From the NCBI GenBank assembly GCA_902780985.1, contig CACZHN010000004.1:1-28255 (forward strand): a stretch of 28,255 nucleotides of DNA, written 5' to 3'. The notes below the pieces were generated by a model, which saw nothing but the letters and a program-made list of their open reading frames with translations, was not told the DNA's origin and searched no databases. Shown in pieces: positions 1 to 8,148 of this stretch (its first letter is position 1; every line of letters starts with the position of its first letter). The stretch comes from an uncultured Lachnospiraceae bacterium. Lineage in GTDB: Bacteria; Bacillota_A; Clostridia; Lachnospirales; Lachnospiraceae. Made by a program: the position numbers and the translations under genes.

Positions 1-579
1 TTTACCAATGCTGACGGAAGTGAAACTAATGTAACAATGCTTCAGGGCGGATGCGACAGATACTTTACTATCGGGGACGGAATAGGGTTTGCGGTTGATT
101 ATAAGGGCGGAGATTATTCTTTCATAGGAATACTTCCTCCGGAAGATGTAGAGATCGGTGACTATGTACAGTCACTAGTAGATGAAGATGTCAGTCTTGT
201 GGATTCAGTGGAATATTTTTCAACTCACGAGTGTTTTTATTACCTTCCTGAATTTAAGACAGAGTATTCTCAGGAAATGACTCCGACTATGCAGAGTCTC
301 GGAATGAATGAGGCATTTACGGAAGGTGCGGATTTCTCCAAGTTGAATGACGGAGGTTCGCTTTATATATCAAAGATAATGCATAAGACATATATCGATG
401 TTAACAGAGAGGGAACAGAAGCTGCAGCTGCTACAGCTGTTGAGATGACCGAGGGCTGTGTGATCGCCGATCCGAACGAGCCGATAGTTATTAACCTTAA
501 CAGACCGTTCGTTTACATGATCGTCGATAACACAACAAATATGCCGATCTTCCTCGGTGCACAGATTGATATGAACTAA
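1..579 (+). CDS. Serpin family protease inhibitor, C-terminal part (5' end outside window)
   Basis: The frame is open from base 1 to the TAA at 577-579, giving 192 residues, so this is the C-terminal half of a longer protein; serpins are usually about 370-400 residues. What shows it: a classic hinge, GTEAAAAT, at residues 138-145 of the visible part, then a reactive loop, then the shutter/strand region around LNRPFVYMI and the terminal 'PIFLGAQ', which matches the serpin end strand (usually 'FLGRV'-like). Counting 14 residues from hinge Gly138 as in alpha-1-antitrypsin puts P1 at Gly152 and P1' at Cys153. The Ala-rich small-residue hinge is the hallmark of inhibitory serpins, which trap serine or cysteine proteases by loop insertion. 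Secretion cannot be judged because the N-terminus is missing. The gene converges on the GGDEF gene with 15 bp between stops. Family assignment is firm; target protease and P1 are inference. Confidence 0.93.
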   Translation, partial: FTNADGSETNVTMLQGGCDRYFTIGDGIGFAVDYKGGDYSFIGILPPEDVEIGDYVQSLVDEDVSLVDSVEYFSTHECFYYLPEFKTEYSQEMTPTMQSLGMNEAFTEGADFSKLNDGGSLYISKIMHKTYIDVNREGTEAAAATAVEMTEGCVIADPNEPIVINLNRPFVYMIVDNTTNMPIFLGAQIDMN

Positions 580-594
580 AAATATTTCGTCGAT

Positions 595-2511
595 TTACAG
601 CAGATTATTCTGCATCATGGAATCCATAAGTTTATGTATCTTTTCTTTTTCGGCATACATATCCTTATCAGCGCGGTTGATATAGTCATCAATTGTTCCT
701 TCATCATCAGGCTCGATGACCGAAAAGCCTATACTTGCATGAAGCATGAAGGAAAGATTCAGTGACTTGAAATCCGCGCTCATGGATTCGGACAGCTTCT
801 TTATAAAGTTTGGGATTTCCGTAATTTCCGGACATGAACCTACAGCGATGAATTCATCACCGCCGTATCTTCCCAGAAGCCAGTCCTGAGGCAGATGCTT
901 CTTAAAGGCTTCTGCGGTGGCCTTTATGGCGAAGTCACCGTTCAGGTGGCCGTATACGTCATTGATGGTCTTCATTCGGTCTATATCTGCGAATACCAGG
1001 ATAGAGCGCTCATTTTTCTCTTTCTGAGAAAGAATATACTCATACAGAACCTTTACGCAGCCGGCACGGTTGTATATACCGGTAAGCGCATCGTTCATAT
1101 AAACTTTTCGAAGTTCGTCGGATGTCTGCACCGAGAATATATGTCCTCTCATACTGAAAAGGAGGGCGTTAAGATTGCAGACAAACTTATAAAGCCCGGC
1201 GTTGTAAAGCAGAGTCGGAGTATCTTTTATGGCAACATAGCCTATTATAAAGTTTAAGTGATTCAGCGGAGCAAATATGTAAAGATGACATTCGCCGTCG
1301 ATATGACGGTATCCCGGATACAGCTCTCTGGAATCAAATTGTTTATTTGTGATTTTCTGTTTATTTTTTAATTCATAAAGAATGTCCATGTTTGAAGAGT
1401 ATCCTCTTATTCTGAGAGGGTACTCTTCGTCGTTTAATTCAAAGAATTCAGGTTCTGTACATATACAGTATTCAGGTCCGAGATTTGATAGATCGCGTAT
1501 GTCTTTAAATCCGTTATCGTAAAAATCCTCTCTGCGCGAAGCAAGAGAAAGCGGAATCTGCAGACGAAGAAACATAATGTCCATGGAACTGTTCTGGAGA
1601 TTGTCGAAATACAGATTCTGTATTTTGTTGAATCGATGTTTCTTGGCGGTTTCAGATGCAGCGCAGCCGCAGCTTTCGGAAGGGATGAAAAAGGAATCAT
1701 ATACTTCCGTGAATCTTTCGTCGGGATGATGGATCTGATACATAAGTTTTTCATAAGCTTTTTCGCCGAAGGTTTCCCAGCCTCTGGATACTGTTGCAAG
1801 GATAGGAAATGTACTCTGACCGTCTTTGATCATATCAAATCCCGTGACGATCACATCCTTCGGAACACTATATCCGTGACGGTTAAGCGAAGAACATACG
1901 CCCAAAGCCATATGATCGTTTGCGCAGATCACGGCATCGGGAAGTTCTTTTCCGGATTCGAGAAAATCGTTCATGCTGAAGTAGGCACTGAAGAAACTGA
2001 AGTCACAGTTGAATTCGTCATATAATTCCATACCGTTTTCGGTGATGACGTCAACAACAGCCTGTCGTCTGACGGCGTTCTCTACATTTCCTTCTATGCC
2101 GTTAACATAGATAATCTTCTTTGCATTATGATGTTGGATAAGGTGCTGAGTGAGTTCGCTCACACCTTTATAATTTTCGCTTTTGATGCAGGACATGTTG
2201 GGAACTTCCACTTCTAAGGACAGCATAGGAACGCCTGCCCTCTGAAAACGTGCGCATACGCGTTCGCCCTCATCAGGGAAGTTATAAGTATTGGTAAGCA
2301 TTATCGCACCGTCAAAATCATCGGGATTCGGAAGGTGAAACAGATTTAACTGGCACTTGTTCTGCAGTTCAGGTGATATCAAACTACAGTAGGATACGAA
2401 AACAAAAATATCTATGCCGTCTTCCTTAGCTCTTTTCTGCATACCGGTAACAACATATTCAATAAACTCATTACTAAATCCATTAGCGAATACAGCTATT
2501 TTTTTATTCAT
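595..2511 (-). CDS. Intracellular LacI/periplasmic-binding-like sensor fused to GGDEF diguanylate cyclase
   Basis: A 638-residue protein. Residues 1-280 resemble the ligand-binding core of LacI/PurR regulators (opening KIAVFANGFSNEF, then 'PDAVICANDHMALGV' and 'DVIVTGFDM'), but there is no N-terminal DNA-binding helix-turn-helix and no signal peptide, so it probably senses a small ligand inside the cell. The segment ends with ESCGC, often seen in this sensor class. Residues about 290-460 are an unrecognised linker/sensory region. The GGDEF domain starts at DALTGIYNR (D474) and has the intact active site GGDEF at 550-554 plus the metal-site 'FADID', so it should make cyclic-di-GMP. The inhibitory RxxD I-site expected just before GGDEF is absent. 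Start ATG follows GGGGG with an 8-nt gap; a sigma-A-like promoter lies at 2548-2576. The ligand is unknown. Confidence 0.93.
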   Translation of the reverse strand: MNKKIAVFANGFSNEFIEYVVTGMQKRAKEDGIDIFVFVSYCSLISPELQNKCQLNLFHLPNPDDFDGAIMLTNTYNFPDEGERVCARFQRAGVPMLSLEVEVPNMSCIKSENYKGVSELTQHLIQHHNAKKIIYVNGIEGNVENAVRRQAVVDVITENGMELYDEFNCDFSFFSAYFSMNDFLESGKELPDAVICANDHMALGVCSSLNRHGYSVPKDVIVTGFDMIKDGQSTFPILATVSRGWETFGEKAYEKLMYQIHHPDERFTEVYDSFFIPSESCGCAASETAKKHRFNKIQNLYFDNLQNSSMDIMFLRLQIPLSLASRREDFYDNGFKDIRDLSNLGPEYCICTEPEFFELNDEEYPLRIRGYSSNMDILYELKNKQKITNKQFDSRELYPGYRHIDGECHLYIFAPLNHLNFIIGYVAIKDTPTLLYNAGLYKFVCNLNALLFSMRGHIFSVQTSDELRKVYMNDALTGIYNRAGCVKVLYEYILSQKEKNERSILVFADIDRMKTINDVYGHLNGDFAIKATAEAFKKHLPQDWLLGRYGGDEFIAVGSCPEITEIPNFIKKLSESMSADFKSLNLSFMLHASIGFSVIEPDDEGTIDDYINRADKDMYAEKEKIHKLMDSMMQNNLL

Positions 2512-2547
2512 TTTGTAAACCCCCGGACTGTAATACCCTGTGAAACT

Positions 2548-2576
2548 ATGATATCATTGTAGGGTGGAAAACTCAA
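2548..2576 (-). promoter_or_regulatory. Sigma-A-type promoter of the sensor-GGDEF gene
   Basis: On the minus strand, TTGAGT (complement of 2571-2576) and TATCAT (complement of 2548-2553) are separated by exactly 17 bp and lie 37 bp before the start codon. The -10 sits inside a perfect 10-bp palindrome, ATGATATCAT (2548-2557), so the same bases also read TATCAT on the plus strand; a plus-strand -35 is weak. Confidence 0.6.
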
Positions 2577-2675
2577 TCGGTGCTAGTAGTCTTTTGGGAG
2601 GTTTTATGGCAGGACAGAATAAAAAAGAAAAAAGGCAAGAAGAAATAGAATACAAAGAAATAATGAAATGTCGGG

Positions 2676-2706
2676 AGCGGCTCTTCTTCGGAGGAGCCGC
2701 TTTTTT
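2676..2706 (+). terminator. Rho-independent terminator with UUCG tetraloop
   Basis: AGCGGCTC (2676-2683) pairs with GAGCCGCT (2694-2701). The inner TTC/GAG extends the stem to an 11-bp stem with one G-T wobble, closed by a C(TTCG)G tetraloop, and a run of six T follows at 2701-2706. No T-run exists on the minus-strand side. It would end a short plus-strand transcript beginning somewhere in 2512-2675, or shield the ABC operon from read-through. No convincing gene lies just upstream. Confidence 0.85.
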
Positions 2707-2710
2707 AACG

Positions 2711-2743
2711 GTTTATTTTTCATTTAATAAACGCTTAATAAAC
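2711..2743 (+). promoter_or_regulatory. Candidate response-regulator operator: TTAATAAAC direct repeats with 11-bp period
   Basis: TTAATAAAC occurs at 2724-2732 and again at 2735-2743, one helical turn apart, with an inverted GTTTATT copy at 2711-2717. Tandem direct repeats with a 10-11 bp period are the usual binding pattern of OmpR-family regulators, and such a regulator is the fourth gene of the operon that starts 110 bp downstream. A possible -10 (TATAAC, 2784-2789) lacks a good -35, as expected of an activated promoter. The link is inference. Confidence 0.4.
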
Positions 2744-2805
2744 TGATAGTAAAGCTGTAAAGACTTTTACATACGGCATGAGTTATAACTGTAGCATAGG
2801 ACAGT

Positions 2806-2826
2806 GCTCGGCTGACAAAGTCGAGC
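2806..2826 (+). repeat. Hairpin in the 5' leader of the ABC operon
   Basis: GCTCGGCT (2806-2813) can pair with AGTCGAGC (2819-2826) over 8 bp with one G-T pair, around a 5-nt GACAA loop. It ends shortly before the ribosome site CGGAGG (2840-2845) of the ATPase gene. There is no T-run after it, so it is not a terminator; it may stabilise the leader or affect translation. Confidence 0.4.
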
Positions 2827-2853
2827 GAGCAAAAAAACTCGGAGGATTTAAAT

Positions 2854-3612
2854 ATGGGAACTGTACTTCGTACCGATAAGCTGTGTAAGTCATTTTCAAA
2901 CGGCGGAATGCAGCAGCATGTAATAAAGAATCTGGATCTCGAGATTATGGACAGAGATTTCACAATAATCATGGGAGCTTCCGGATCAGGTAAATCAACT
3001 CTCTTGTATGCTCTTTCCGGAATGGATACACCGACTCTGGGAAGTGTATTTTTCGGAGATAAGGATATCGCAAAATACTCCAATGATCAGCTGGCGGTAT
3101 TCAGAAGAGAGAATTGTGGCTTCGTATTTCAGAGCATATACCTTCTCGAAAGCATGACGGTCTTCGATAACATACTGACAGGAGCTCTGGTCATACAGAA
3201 GAACTCAAAAGAGCTGATAAGAAAAACAGAGGAGCTTCTGAAGAAGGTCGGAATCGATGAGAAGATGTGGGATAAATATCCGAATCAGCTCTCAGGCGGT
3301 GAGTGCCAGAGAGTCGGAATAGTAAGAGCCGTAATCAACGATCCGAAGATACTCTTCGCAGATGAGCCTACGGGATCACTTAACTCGGCATCGGGACGCG
3401 ATGTACTTGATATATTCACCGAAATCAACAACAAAGGACAGAGTATCGTAATGGTAACACATGATCTTAAGACCGCACTTCGAGGAAACAGAGTTATCTA
3501 CTTCAGAGACGGAGCAGTGGTAGGCGAATACAAGATGCCGGCATACGGAACAGATGATATAAAGACCAGGCAGGAAGGCCTGCAGGCGTTTTTGGATAGG
3601 ATGGGTTGGTAG
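2854..3612 (+). CDS. ABC transporter ATP-binding protein, MacB/LolD type
   Basis: A complete 252-residue nucleotide-binding subunit that drives the permease encoded 6 bp downstream. Visible motifs: Walker A GASGSGKST (41-49), Q-loop Gln93, signature LSGGE (146-150), Walker B ILFAD with catalytic Glu171, and switch His203. The 'FVFQSIYLLESMTVFDNI' stretch and the 'GRDVLDIFTEIN' stretch are typical of the LolD/MacB/BceA group, which acts with FtsX-type permeases and often moves substrates out of the membrane rather than across it. Start chosen at the ATG behind CGGAGG. First gene of a five-gene operon that also encodes an S12 hydrolase and a two-component system, which suggests an envelope-stress or antimicrobial-peptide role. 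Substrate unknown. Confidence 0.95.
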   Translation: MGTVLRTDKLCKSFSNGGMQQHVIKNLDLEIMDRDFTIIMGASGSGKSTLLYALSGMDTPTLGSVFFGDKDIAKYSNDQLAVFRRENCGFVFQSIYLLESMTVFDNILTGALVIQKNSKELIRKTEELLKKVGIDEKMWDKYPNQLSGGECQRVGIVRAVINDPKILFADEPTGSLNSASGRDVLDIFTEINNKGQSIVMVTHDLKTALRGNRVIYFRDGAVVGEYKMPAYGTDDIKTRQEGLQAFLDRMGW

Positions 3613-3618
3613 ATAACT

Positions 3619-6150
3619 ATGAAAAAAATACTTAGACTTTCAATAGCAAATCTAAAAAAACATAAATTTCAGGCAATCCTCCTCATGATTCTCTTCATGA
3701 TCACTATGACAGTTGCTTCGACGGCAATGGGCAGCCAGTCAGATATGATGAAGATATTTCCGAATGTAGCCGATGAGTATGCGGTACATAAGAGCATGAT
3801 CATGGTAAAGGATTCATTCTATAACGACAGTTTTATAGACATCCTGAAACAGGATGAACGAGTTACGGATGTGGAGCATTTTGAAACACTGTTCAGTACG
3901 GCTTCGAGGTATCTTGATACAAAGGGTGAAGAGCATTCGATGTATATGCAGGTACTTACAGAGACCCAAGCACAAAGAATTACTAAATGTGATCCGGAGA
4001 CTTCGCTTTCACAGGAAGAGATAGCAGGACTTGAGCATCCGGTATATCTTCCGTATGCGGGTAAGGATGCGTCCGGATTTAACGAAGGAGATAAGTTCAT
4101 TATCATTTTCGGAGCTAAGCAATATGAATTCACGGTAGCGGGTTTCTATGAAGCTATTTTTCACGGGGATCAGAATACAGGATATTCTATCATAGTCAGT
4201 GATGAAGACTATCAAACGTTGATGAGTGTATTTGACAGATGGGAGACGGTTCTTTTCGATTGCGAGTCTGTTGAAGACAGCACAGATATATTTAACGGAT
4301 ATAAGACCAGAATTGAAGACAGCACGGGTTTAACGGTTGGAATGAAGATGATGCAGTATACTTATATGTATACATATGGAATAAGCATGATGTTCATTAC
4401 GATAATCATATATATCATGCTTTTTATGTCGGCAGTTGTTTTGGCAGCTTCTCTCGTAATGATAAGATTCCGTATTGCAGGCGATATACAGGATCAGGTT
4501 CAGTCCATCGGAGTTCTTGAAGCGCTGGGATATACATCAAGAGAGATAACACTTGCTTATACGGCAGAGTATCTGATCACGGCACTTATCGGTATTATGT
4601 CAGGTATGGTAATTTCACCGTTCCTTATCAGGATGCTGCATGGTTTAGGAGAAGTCTTATCGGGACATCACGGAGATATTACACTTGATGTAGGCGTGAT
4701 GATTATCACCGCGCTGATAATACTTGTTATTACAGGTGTAATAGCATTTTCAAGAGCGAGAATGGTTAAGAAATATCCTCCGGTTGTTGCATTCAGAAAG
4801 GGAATCGAGACACATGATTTCAGAAGAAATCCACTGCCTCTCAGAAATACCCGTGGAAATATAAATGTCCGCATTGCGATGAAAGCGTTTCTCCAAAACA
4901 CCAAAAGAAATGTGGGAATTACATTATGTATCGCTATTACTGCAATAGCGGCTGCGGTAAGTGCGATAATGGTGGATTCTTTCGGTTCAGAATTGGAAAT
5001 TGCCAGAAGAATGGCAGGATCCGAGTTTTCGGATTACAGCATTTCGGTAGCCGAATATGCGGATGTTAATGAAGTTGCGGAAAACATCCGTCAGCTTCCG
5101 GGAGTTCGTAAAGCACTGGTAGGTACATTTTCACTGGATCTGAGTAATTGGAAATATGTAACGGCTTATGACAGAACAGAAGATCTGGTTATTGTATCAT
5201 ACGAGGATTTCAGAGAGTGTGAGTATCTGAATCCGAGTGAAGGAAAGATGCCTGAACATGAAAATGAAGCCGTAGTATCTATGACGTTTGCGGCAAGACA
5301 CGGACTGAAGGTCGGAGATAATCTGACAGTCGAAGTCGACAGGACAAAAAAGAATTATATTATCTCAGGTTTGATAACAGCAGTTACAAATGACGGAGAT
5401 TATCTTTATGTTACACACAAGGGATTAAACAGATTATCACCGAATATCCGCCCGTTATCTATAGATGTTTATCTTGAAGATGGAACCGATAAAGAGGAAT
5501 TCATATCAATGCTTCTTGAGACATACGGAAAGAGTATTGCGGCTACGAGAAAAGACGGAGCGGAAGGAACTTCTGAAGAAGAGAGGATAAGGGCTCTGGC
5601 GGATCAGCGTATTGCGGAACTTCTTGCAACCCACGGCATAAGTCATGCGGAGTATTCGGTGCAGATCGGAGATATAGTAGTTTCCGGGACCAGCGACAGC
5701 TTTGTTATCAGAAATTATCAGAATCTCAATGACCTTATGATGACTCAGATCGGCGGACTGTTTCATGCTATATATGTATCGGCAATCGTATTCCTGATCG
5801 TTACCATAATTGTAGTTACTGTTATAATTTCAATCCTTATGGAGCAGACTATAAGAAGGCAGAGAAGAGAACTTGGCGTGATGCTTTCCATGGGATATAC
5901 ATCAAAGGATCTTATGTTCCAGTCGGCACTTAAGATCATGCCGGCAGTGCTTATAGCTGCAGTAGTTGGTACTATAGGCGGAAGTGTTCTGTTCACGGCT
6001 ATTATGAGTAAAGCTTTCGGAAAATTTATTATAAGTAAATTGTTGATTATCGTTACTGCGATACTACTGGCATTGTTCTGCTTTGTAAGTGCATATATCG
6101 GATCGGCAAAGATAAAGAAGATTTCCGTAACCGAACTTATGACGGAGTAA
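3619..6150 (+). CDS. ABC transporter permease, two FtsX/MacB cores
   Basis: An 843-residue membrane protein. Predicted helices at about 18-38, 254-282, 312-335, 357-377, 431-452, 717-740, 771-795 and 806-828 give eight in two sets of 1+3, each set enclosing a large extracellular domain (about 39-250 and 453-710). Both FtsX cores carry the same cytoplasmic coupling motif: LGYTSREI at 303-310 and MGYTSKDL at 758-765, showing internal duplication. This is the layout of long clostridial FtsX-like permeases, not the ten-helix BceB layout. Such proteins act as mechanotransmission machines that drive extracytoplasmic work or lipid/peptide extraction. It pairs with the ATPase just upstream. The ribosome site before the ATG is poor (GGTTGGTAG), so translation may be coupled to the ATPase gene. 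Substrate not predictable. Confidence 0.93.
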   Translation: MKKILRLSIANLKKHKFQAILLMILFMITMTVASTAMGSQSDMMKIFPNVADEYAVHKSMIMVKDSFYNDSFIDILKQDERVTDVEHFETLFSTASRYLDTKGEEHSMYMQVLTETQAQRITKCDPETSLSQEEIAGLEHPVYLPYAGKDASGFNEGDKFIIIFGAKQYEFTVAGFYEAIFHGDQNTGYSIIVSDEDYQTLMSVFDRWETVLFDCESVEDSTDIFNGYKTRIEDSTGLTVGMKMMQYTYMYTYGISMMFITIIIYIMLFMSAVVLAASLVMIRFRIAGDIQDQVQSIGVLEALGYTSREITLAYTAEYLITALIGIMSGMVISPFLIRMLHGLGEVLSGHHGDITLDVGVMIITALIILVITGVIAFSRARMVKKYPPVVAFRKGIETHDFRRNPLPLRNTRGNINVRIAMKAFLQNTKRNVGITLCIAITAIAAAVSAIMVDSFGSELEIARRMAGSEFSDYSISVAEYADVNEVAENIRQLPGVRKALVGTFSLDLSNWKYVTAYDRTEDLVIVSYEDFRECEYLNPSEGKMPEHENEAVVSMTFAARHGLKVGDNLTVEVDRTKKNYIISGLITAVTNDGDYLYVTHKGLNRLSPNIRPLSIDVYLEDGTDKEEFISMLLETYGKSIAATRKDGAEGTSEEERIRALADQRIAELLATHGISHAEYSVQIGDIVVSGTSDSFVIRNYQNLNDLMMTQIGGLFHAIYVSAIVFLIVTIIVVTVIISILMEQTIRRQRRELGVMLSMGYTSKDLMFQSALKIMPAVLIAAVVGTIGGSVLFTAIMSKAFGKFIISKLLIIVTAILLALFCFVSAYIGSAKIKKISVTELMTE

Positions 6151-6161
6151 AGGGAGATATT

Positions 6162-8147
6162 ATGAGAGTATTTAACAGAAAAGTATTATTTGCTGCAGCG
6201 GCAGTAATGTGCCTCTCGGGAGGCACAGCTGCCCATGCATCTGAGATAAATGAAAATACGGTATATGAGGAATCCGACACTGCGGAGAAGGGTTCAGAGG
6301 ACGGTGACTCGGAAGTGCATCGCGTAGCGGCTATCGGTTCCGTCAGCAAGGTTTTCTGCGTGACCGCAGCCATGCAGCTGGCTGAACAGGGAAAGCTGGA
6401 TCTTGATGCTCCTGTTACAGACTATATAAAGGAATTTAAAATGCAGGATGAACGTTATAAGGATATAACAGTCAGAATGCTTATGAATCATACATCCGGA
6501 CTTATGGGCTTCATGTTAGAGGATAACATGTTGTATGACGAGGTATCTACAGATGCTCATGATAGATTTCTGGATAATCTCAACAGATCAAGGCTTAAGA
6601 GTGATCCGGGTACCATGGAGAATTACTGTAATGATGGTTTAACCTTACTTGAGATTGTAGTTGAAAGAGTGAGCGGAGAAAGCTTTACAGATTACGTGGA
6701 CAACCATATATGTAAGCCTCTTGAACTTGAGAGTACGGGCACATGCCTTAAAATGTACGGTGCTCCAAATACTGCGAGAGTACTGATCCAGGGAAATGTA
6801 CCATATGCTACCGATTATTGTATGGCCTTCGGATCGGGCGGAATGATGTCCACGGTTGATGATATGCGTGTTTTCGGAAGCGCTTTTTTCTCCGGAGATG
6901 AGAGCATTCTCTCGGAAGAATCGAAGAATGCTATGATGAAAACAGATGTGACGGATCCTTATGAATGGAAGTTCGGACTTGGATGGGATTCGGTTGATTA
7001 TTTCGGAAATGCGGGAATTGAGGACTGTCCGCAGGTTGTGTTTAAAGGTGGCTCGATAGATCATCAGTTCGCAGGTCTTATGGTTGCACCTGAGGAAGAG
7101 ATATCCGTGGCGGTAACTATCACAGGAGGTAACGGTACGGAAGCTACAGCACTTGCACAGGAGCTTATGGCAGCATCACTTGAGGAAACAGGAGCAGAGT
7201 GTAAGGATAATCTGCCGGTGGAACAGGTTACCTTGGATAAGGTACCGGAAAAGTATACGGGGCTTGCCGATATATATGCCTGCACAGGCGGAATCTACAG
7301 AGTGGATTTTCCGAATGGAGAATATATGGAGATTACCGAGCTTACTGCAGATATTCCGAGAGCGATAAGATATAAGTATACCGAAGCGGATTCATTTGTA
7401 AAAATGGTAGGAGAACCGGGAACAGATACATTTCTTCAGAATCCGGATCAGGAACTGCTTTACTTTGTTGAAAGGGATGGAAACACTTATATTACAAAAT
7501 ATGAGAATGTCAGTTATGAAGGATTTCGCAGATATACCAATTCGGGATATTTGCTTCAGAGAGTAGGAGAAGCATCTGTTAGCGAGGATGTACGAAACGC
7601 CTGGGAGAAACGTGACGGAAAGAAATATTACGTTACTAACATGAGGTATTCAAATACAGTTTATGATGATCCTTGTCTGGAGGTTGTTATACCTGAAGGA
7701 GAAACGGGCTATGCAAAGATAAAGGGATTAGAAAAGACGTTTATGTTCACGGATGAAAACAGCGGCGAAGGATTTCTTCAAATGCCGGGGGAGAGTGGAG
7801 GAAGACTGGAAGATTTTGAGATAGTGACGGAAGACGGAGTGGAATATCTTCAGACAAAGACCGGAACTTTGAAAGCCGTAAGCGAAGACGCTATACCTGA
7901 TTTTACCTCGGATATCACCGAAATAGAGCTTAAATCCGAACATGCACAGTGGTATAATGTAGGAGATATAGCAGGAAAGACGGTATCTTTCGAAATACCG
8001 GAGAAGGCATCGGTTTATATATACGATAATTTCGGCAGAATGATCTACTCCGGTTATATGAAGGACTATGGTGAATCAGTCACTGTTCCGGTAGAAGGAA
8101 AGATAATGTTTGCCGGAGAAACCGGCGGAGTTATAGGAGTAAGATGA
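6162..8147 (+). CDS. Secreted S12-family serine hydrolase (class C beta-lactamase/PBP-like) with long C-terminal extension
   Basis: 661 residues. A signal peptide (KVLFAAAAVMCLSGG, probable cleavage after AHA at 24-26) sends it outside. The S12 catalytic set is present: SVSK with Ser60/Lys63, YCN at 155-157 and KGG at 295-297, plus the family stretch 'MLMNHTSGL'. The family normally has about 50 residues forming the first strands before the SxxK; here only about 33 mostly acidic residues lie between the signal peptide and Ser60, so that segment is missing or replaced. Residues about 345-661 are a beta-rich C-terminal part I do not recognise. These enzymes act on D-amino-acid peptides or related bonds. 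Third gene of the ABC/two-component operon, 11 bp after the permease, with an AAGGGAG ribosome site. It could process or sense a cell-wall or peptide ligand; beta-lactamase activity itself is not shown. Confidence 0.9.
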   Translation: MRVFNRKVLFAAAAVMCLSGGTAAHASEINENTVYEESDTAEKGSEDGDSEVHRVAAIGSVSKVFCVTAAMQLAEQGKLDLDAPVTDYIKEFKMQDERYKDITVRMLMNHTSGLMGFMLEDNMLYDEVSTDAHDRFLDNLNRSRLKSDPGTMENYCNDGLTLLEIVVERVSGESFTDYVDNHICKPLELESTGTCLKMYGAPNTARVLIQGNVPYATDYCMAFGSGGMMSTVDDMRVFGSAFFSGDESILSEESKNAMMKTDVTDPYEWKFGLGWDSVDYFGNAGIEDCPQVVFKGGSIDHQFAGLMVAPEEEISVAVTITGGNGTEATALAQELMAASLEETGAECKDNLPVEQVTLDKVPEKYTGLADIYACTGGIYRVDFPNGEYMEITELTADIPRAIRYKYTEADSFVKMVGEPGTDTFLQNPDQELLYFVERDGNTYITKYENVSYEGFRRYTNSGYLLQRVGEASVSEDVRNAWEKRDGKKYYVTNMRYSNTVYDDPCLEVVIPEGETGYAKIKGLEKTFMFTDENSGEGFLQMPGESGGRLEDFEIVTEDGVEYLQTKTGTLKAVSEDAIPDFTSDITEIELKSEHAQWYNVGDIAGKTVSFEIPEKASVYIYDNFGRMIYSGYMKDYGESVTVPVEGKIMFAGETGGVIGVR

Positions 8148-8148
8148 T

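Larger units (their letters stand above)
2512..2853. other. Intergenic regulatory region between the GGDEF gene and the ABC operon
   Basis: These 342 bp hold the GGDEF promoter (2548-2576), a terminator (2676-2706), the direct repeats (2711-2743), a weak candidate -10 (TATAAC, 2784-2789) and the leader hairpin (2806-2826). A 46-codon frame from ATG 2606 has a GGGAGG ribosome site, but the terminator lies inside it and its second half reads through the stem, so I do not call it a gene. Confidence 0.6.

Noticed and set aside
600..613. GCAGATTATTCTGC palindrome near the convergent serpin and GGDEF stops
   Set aside because: It is a 5-bp stem inside the GGDEF coding end with no U-tract; too weak for a terminator.
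2606..2746. Small 46-codon frame with a GGGAGG ribosome site
   Set aside because: A strong rho-independent terminator lies inside it, so most transcripts would lack a stop codon; the second half only reads through the stem and T-run.
2806..2826. Leader hairpin as a terminator
   Set aside because: It is followed by an A-run, not a T-run, and the ribosome site and gene follow at once.
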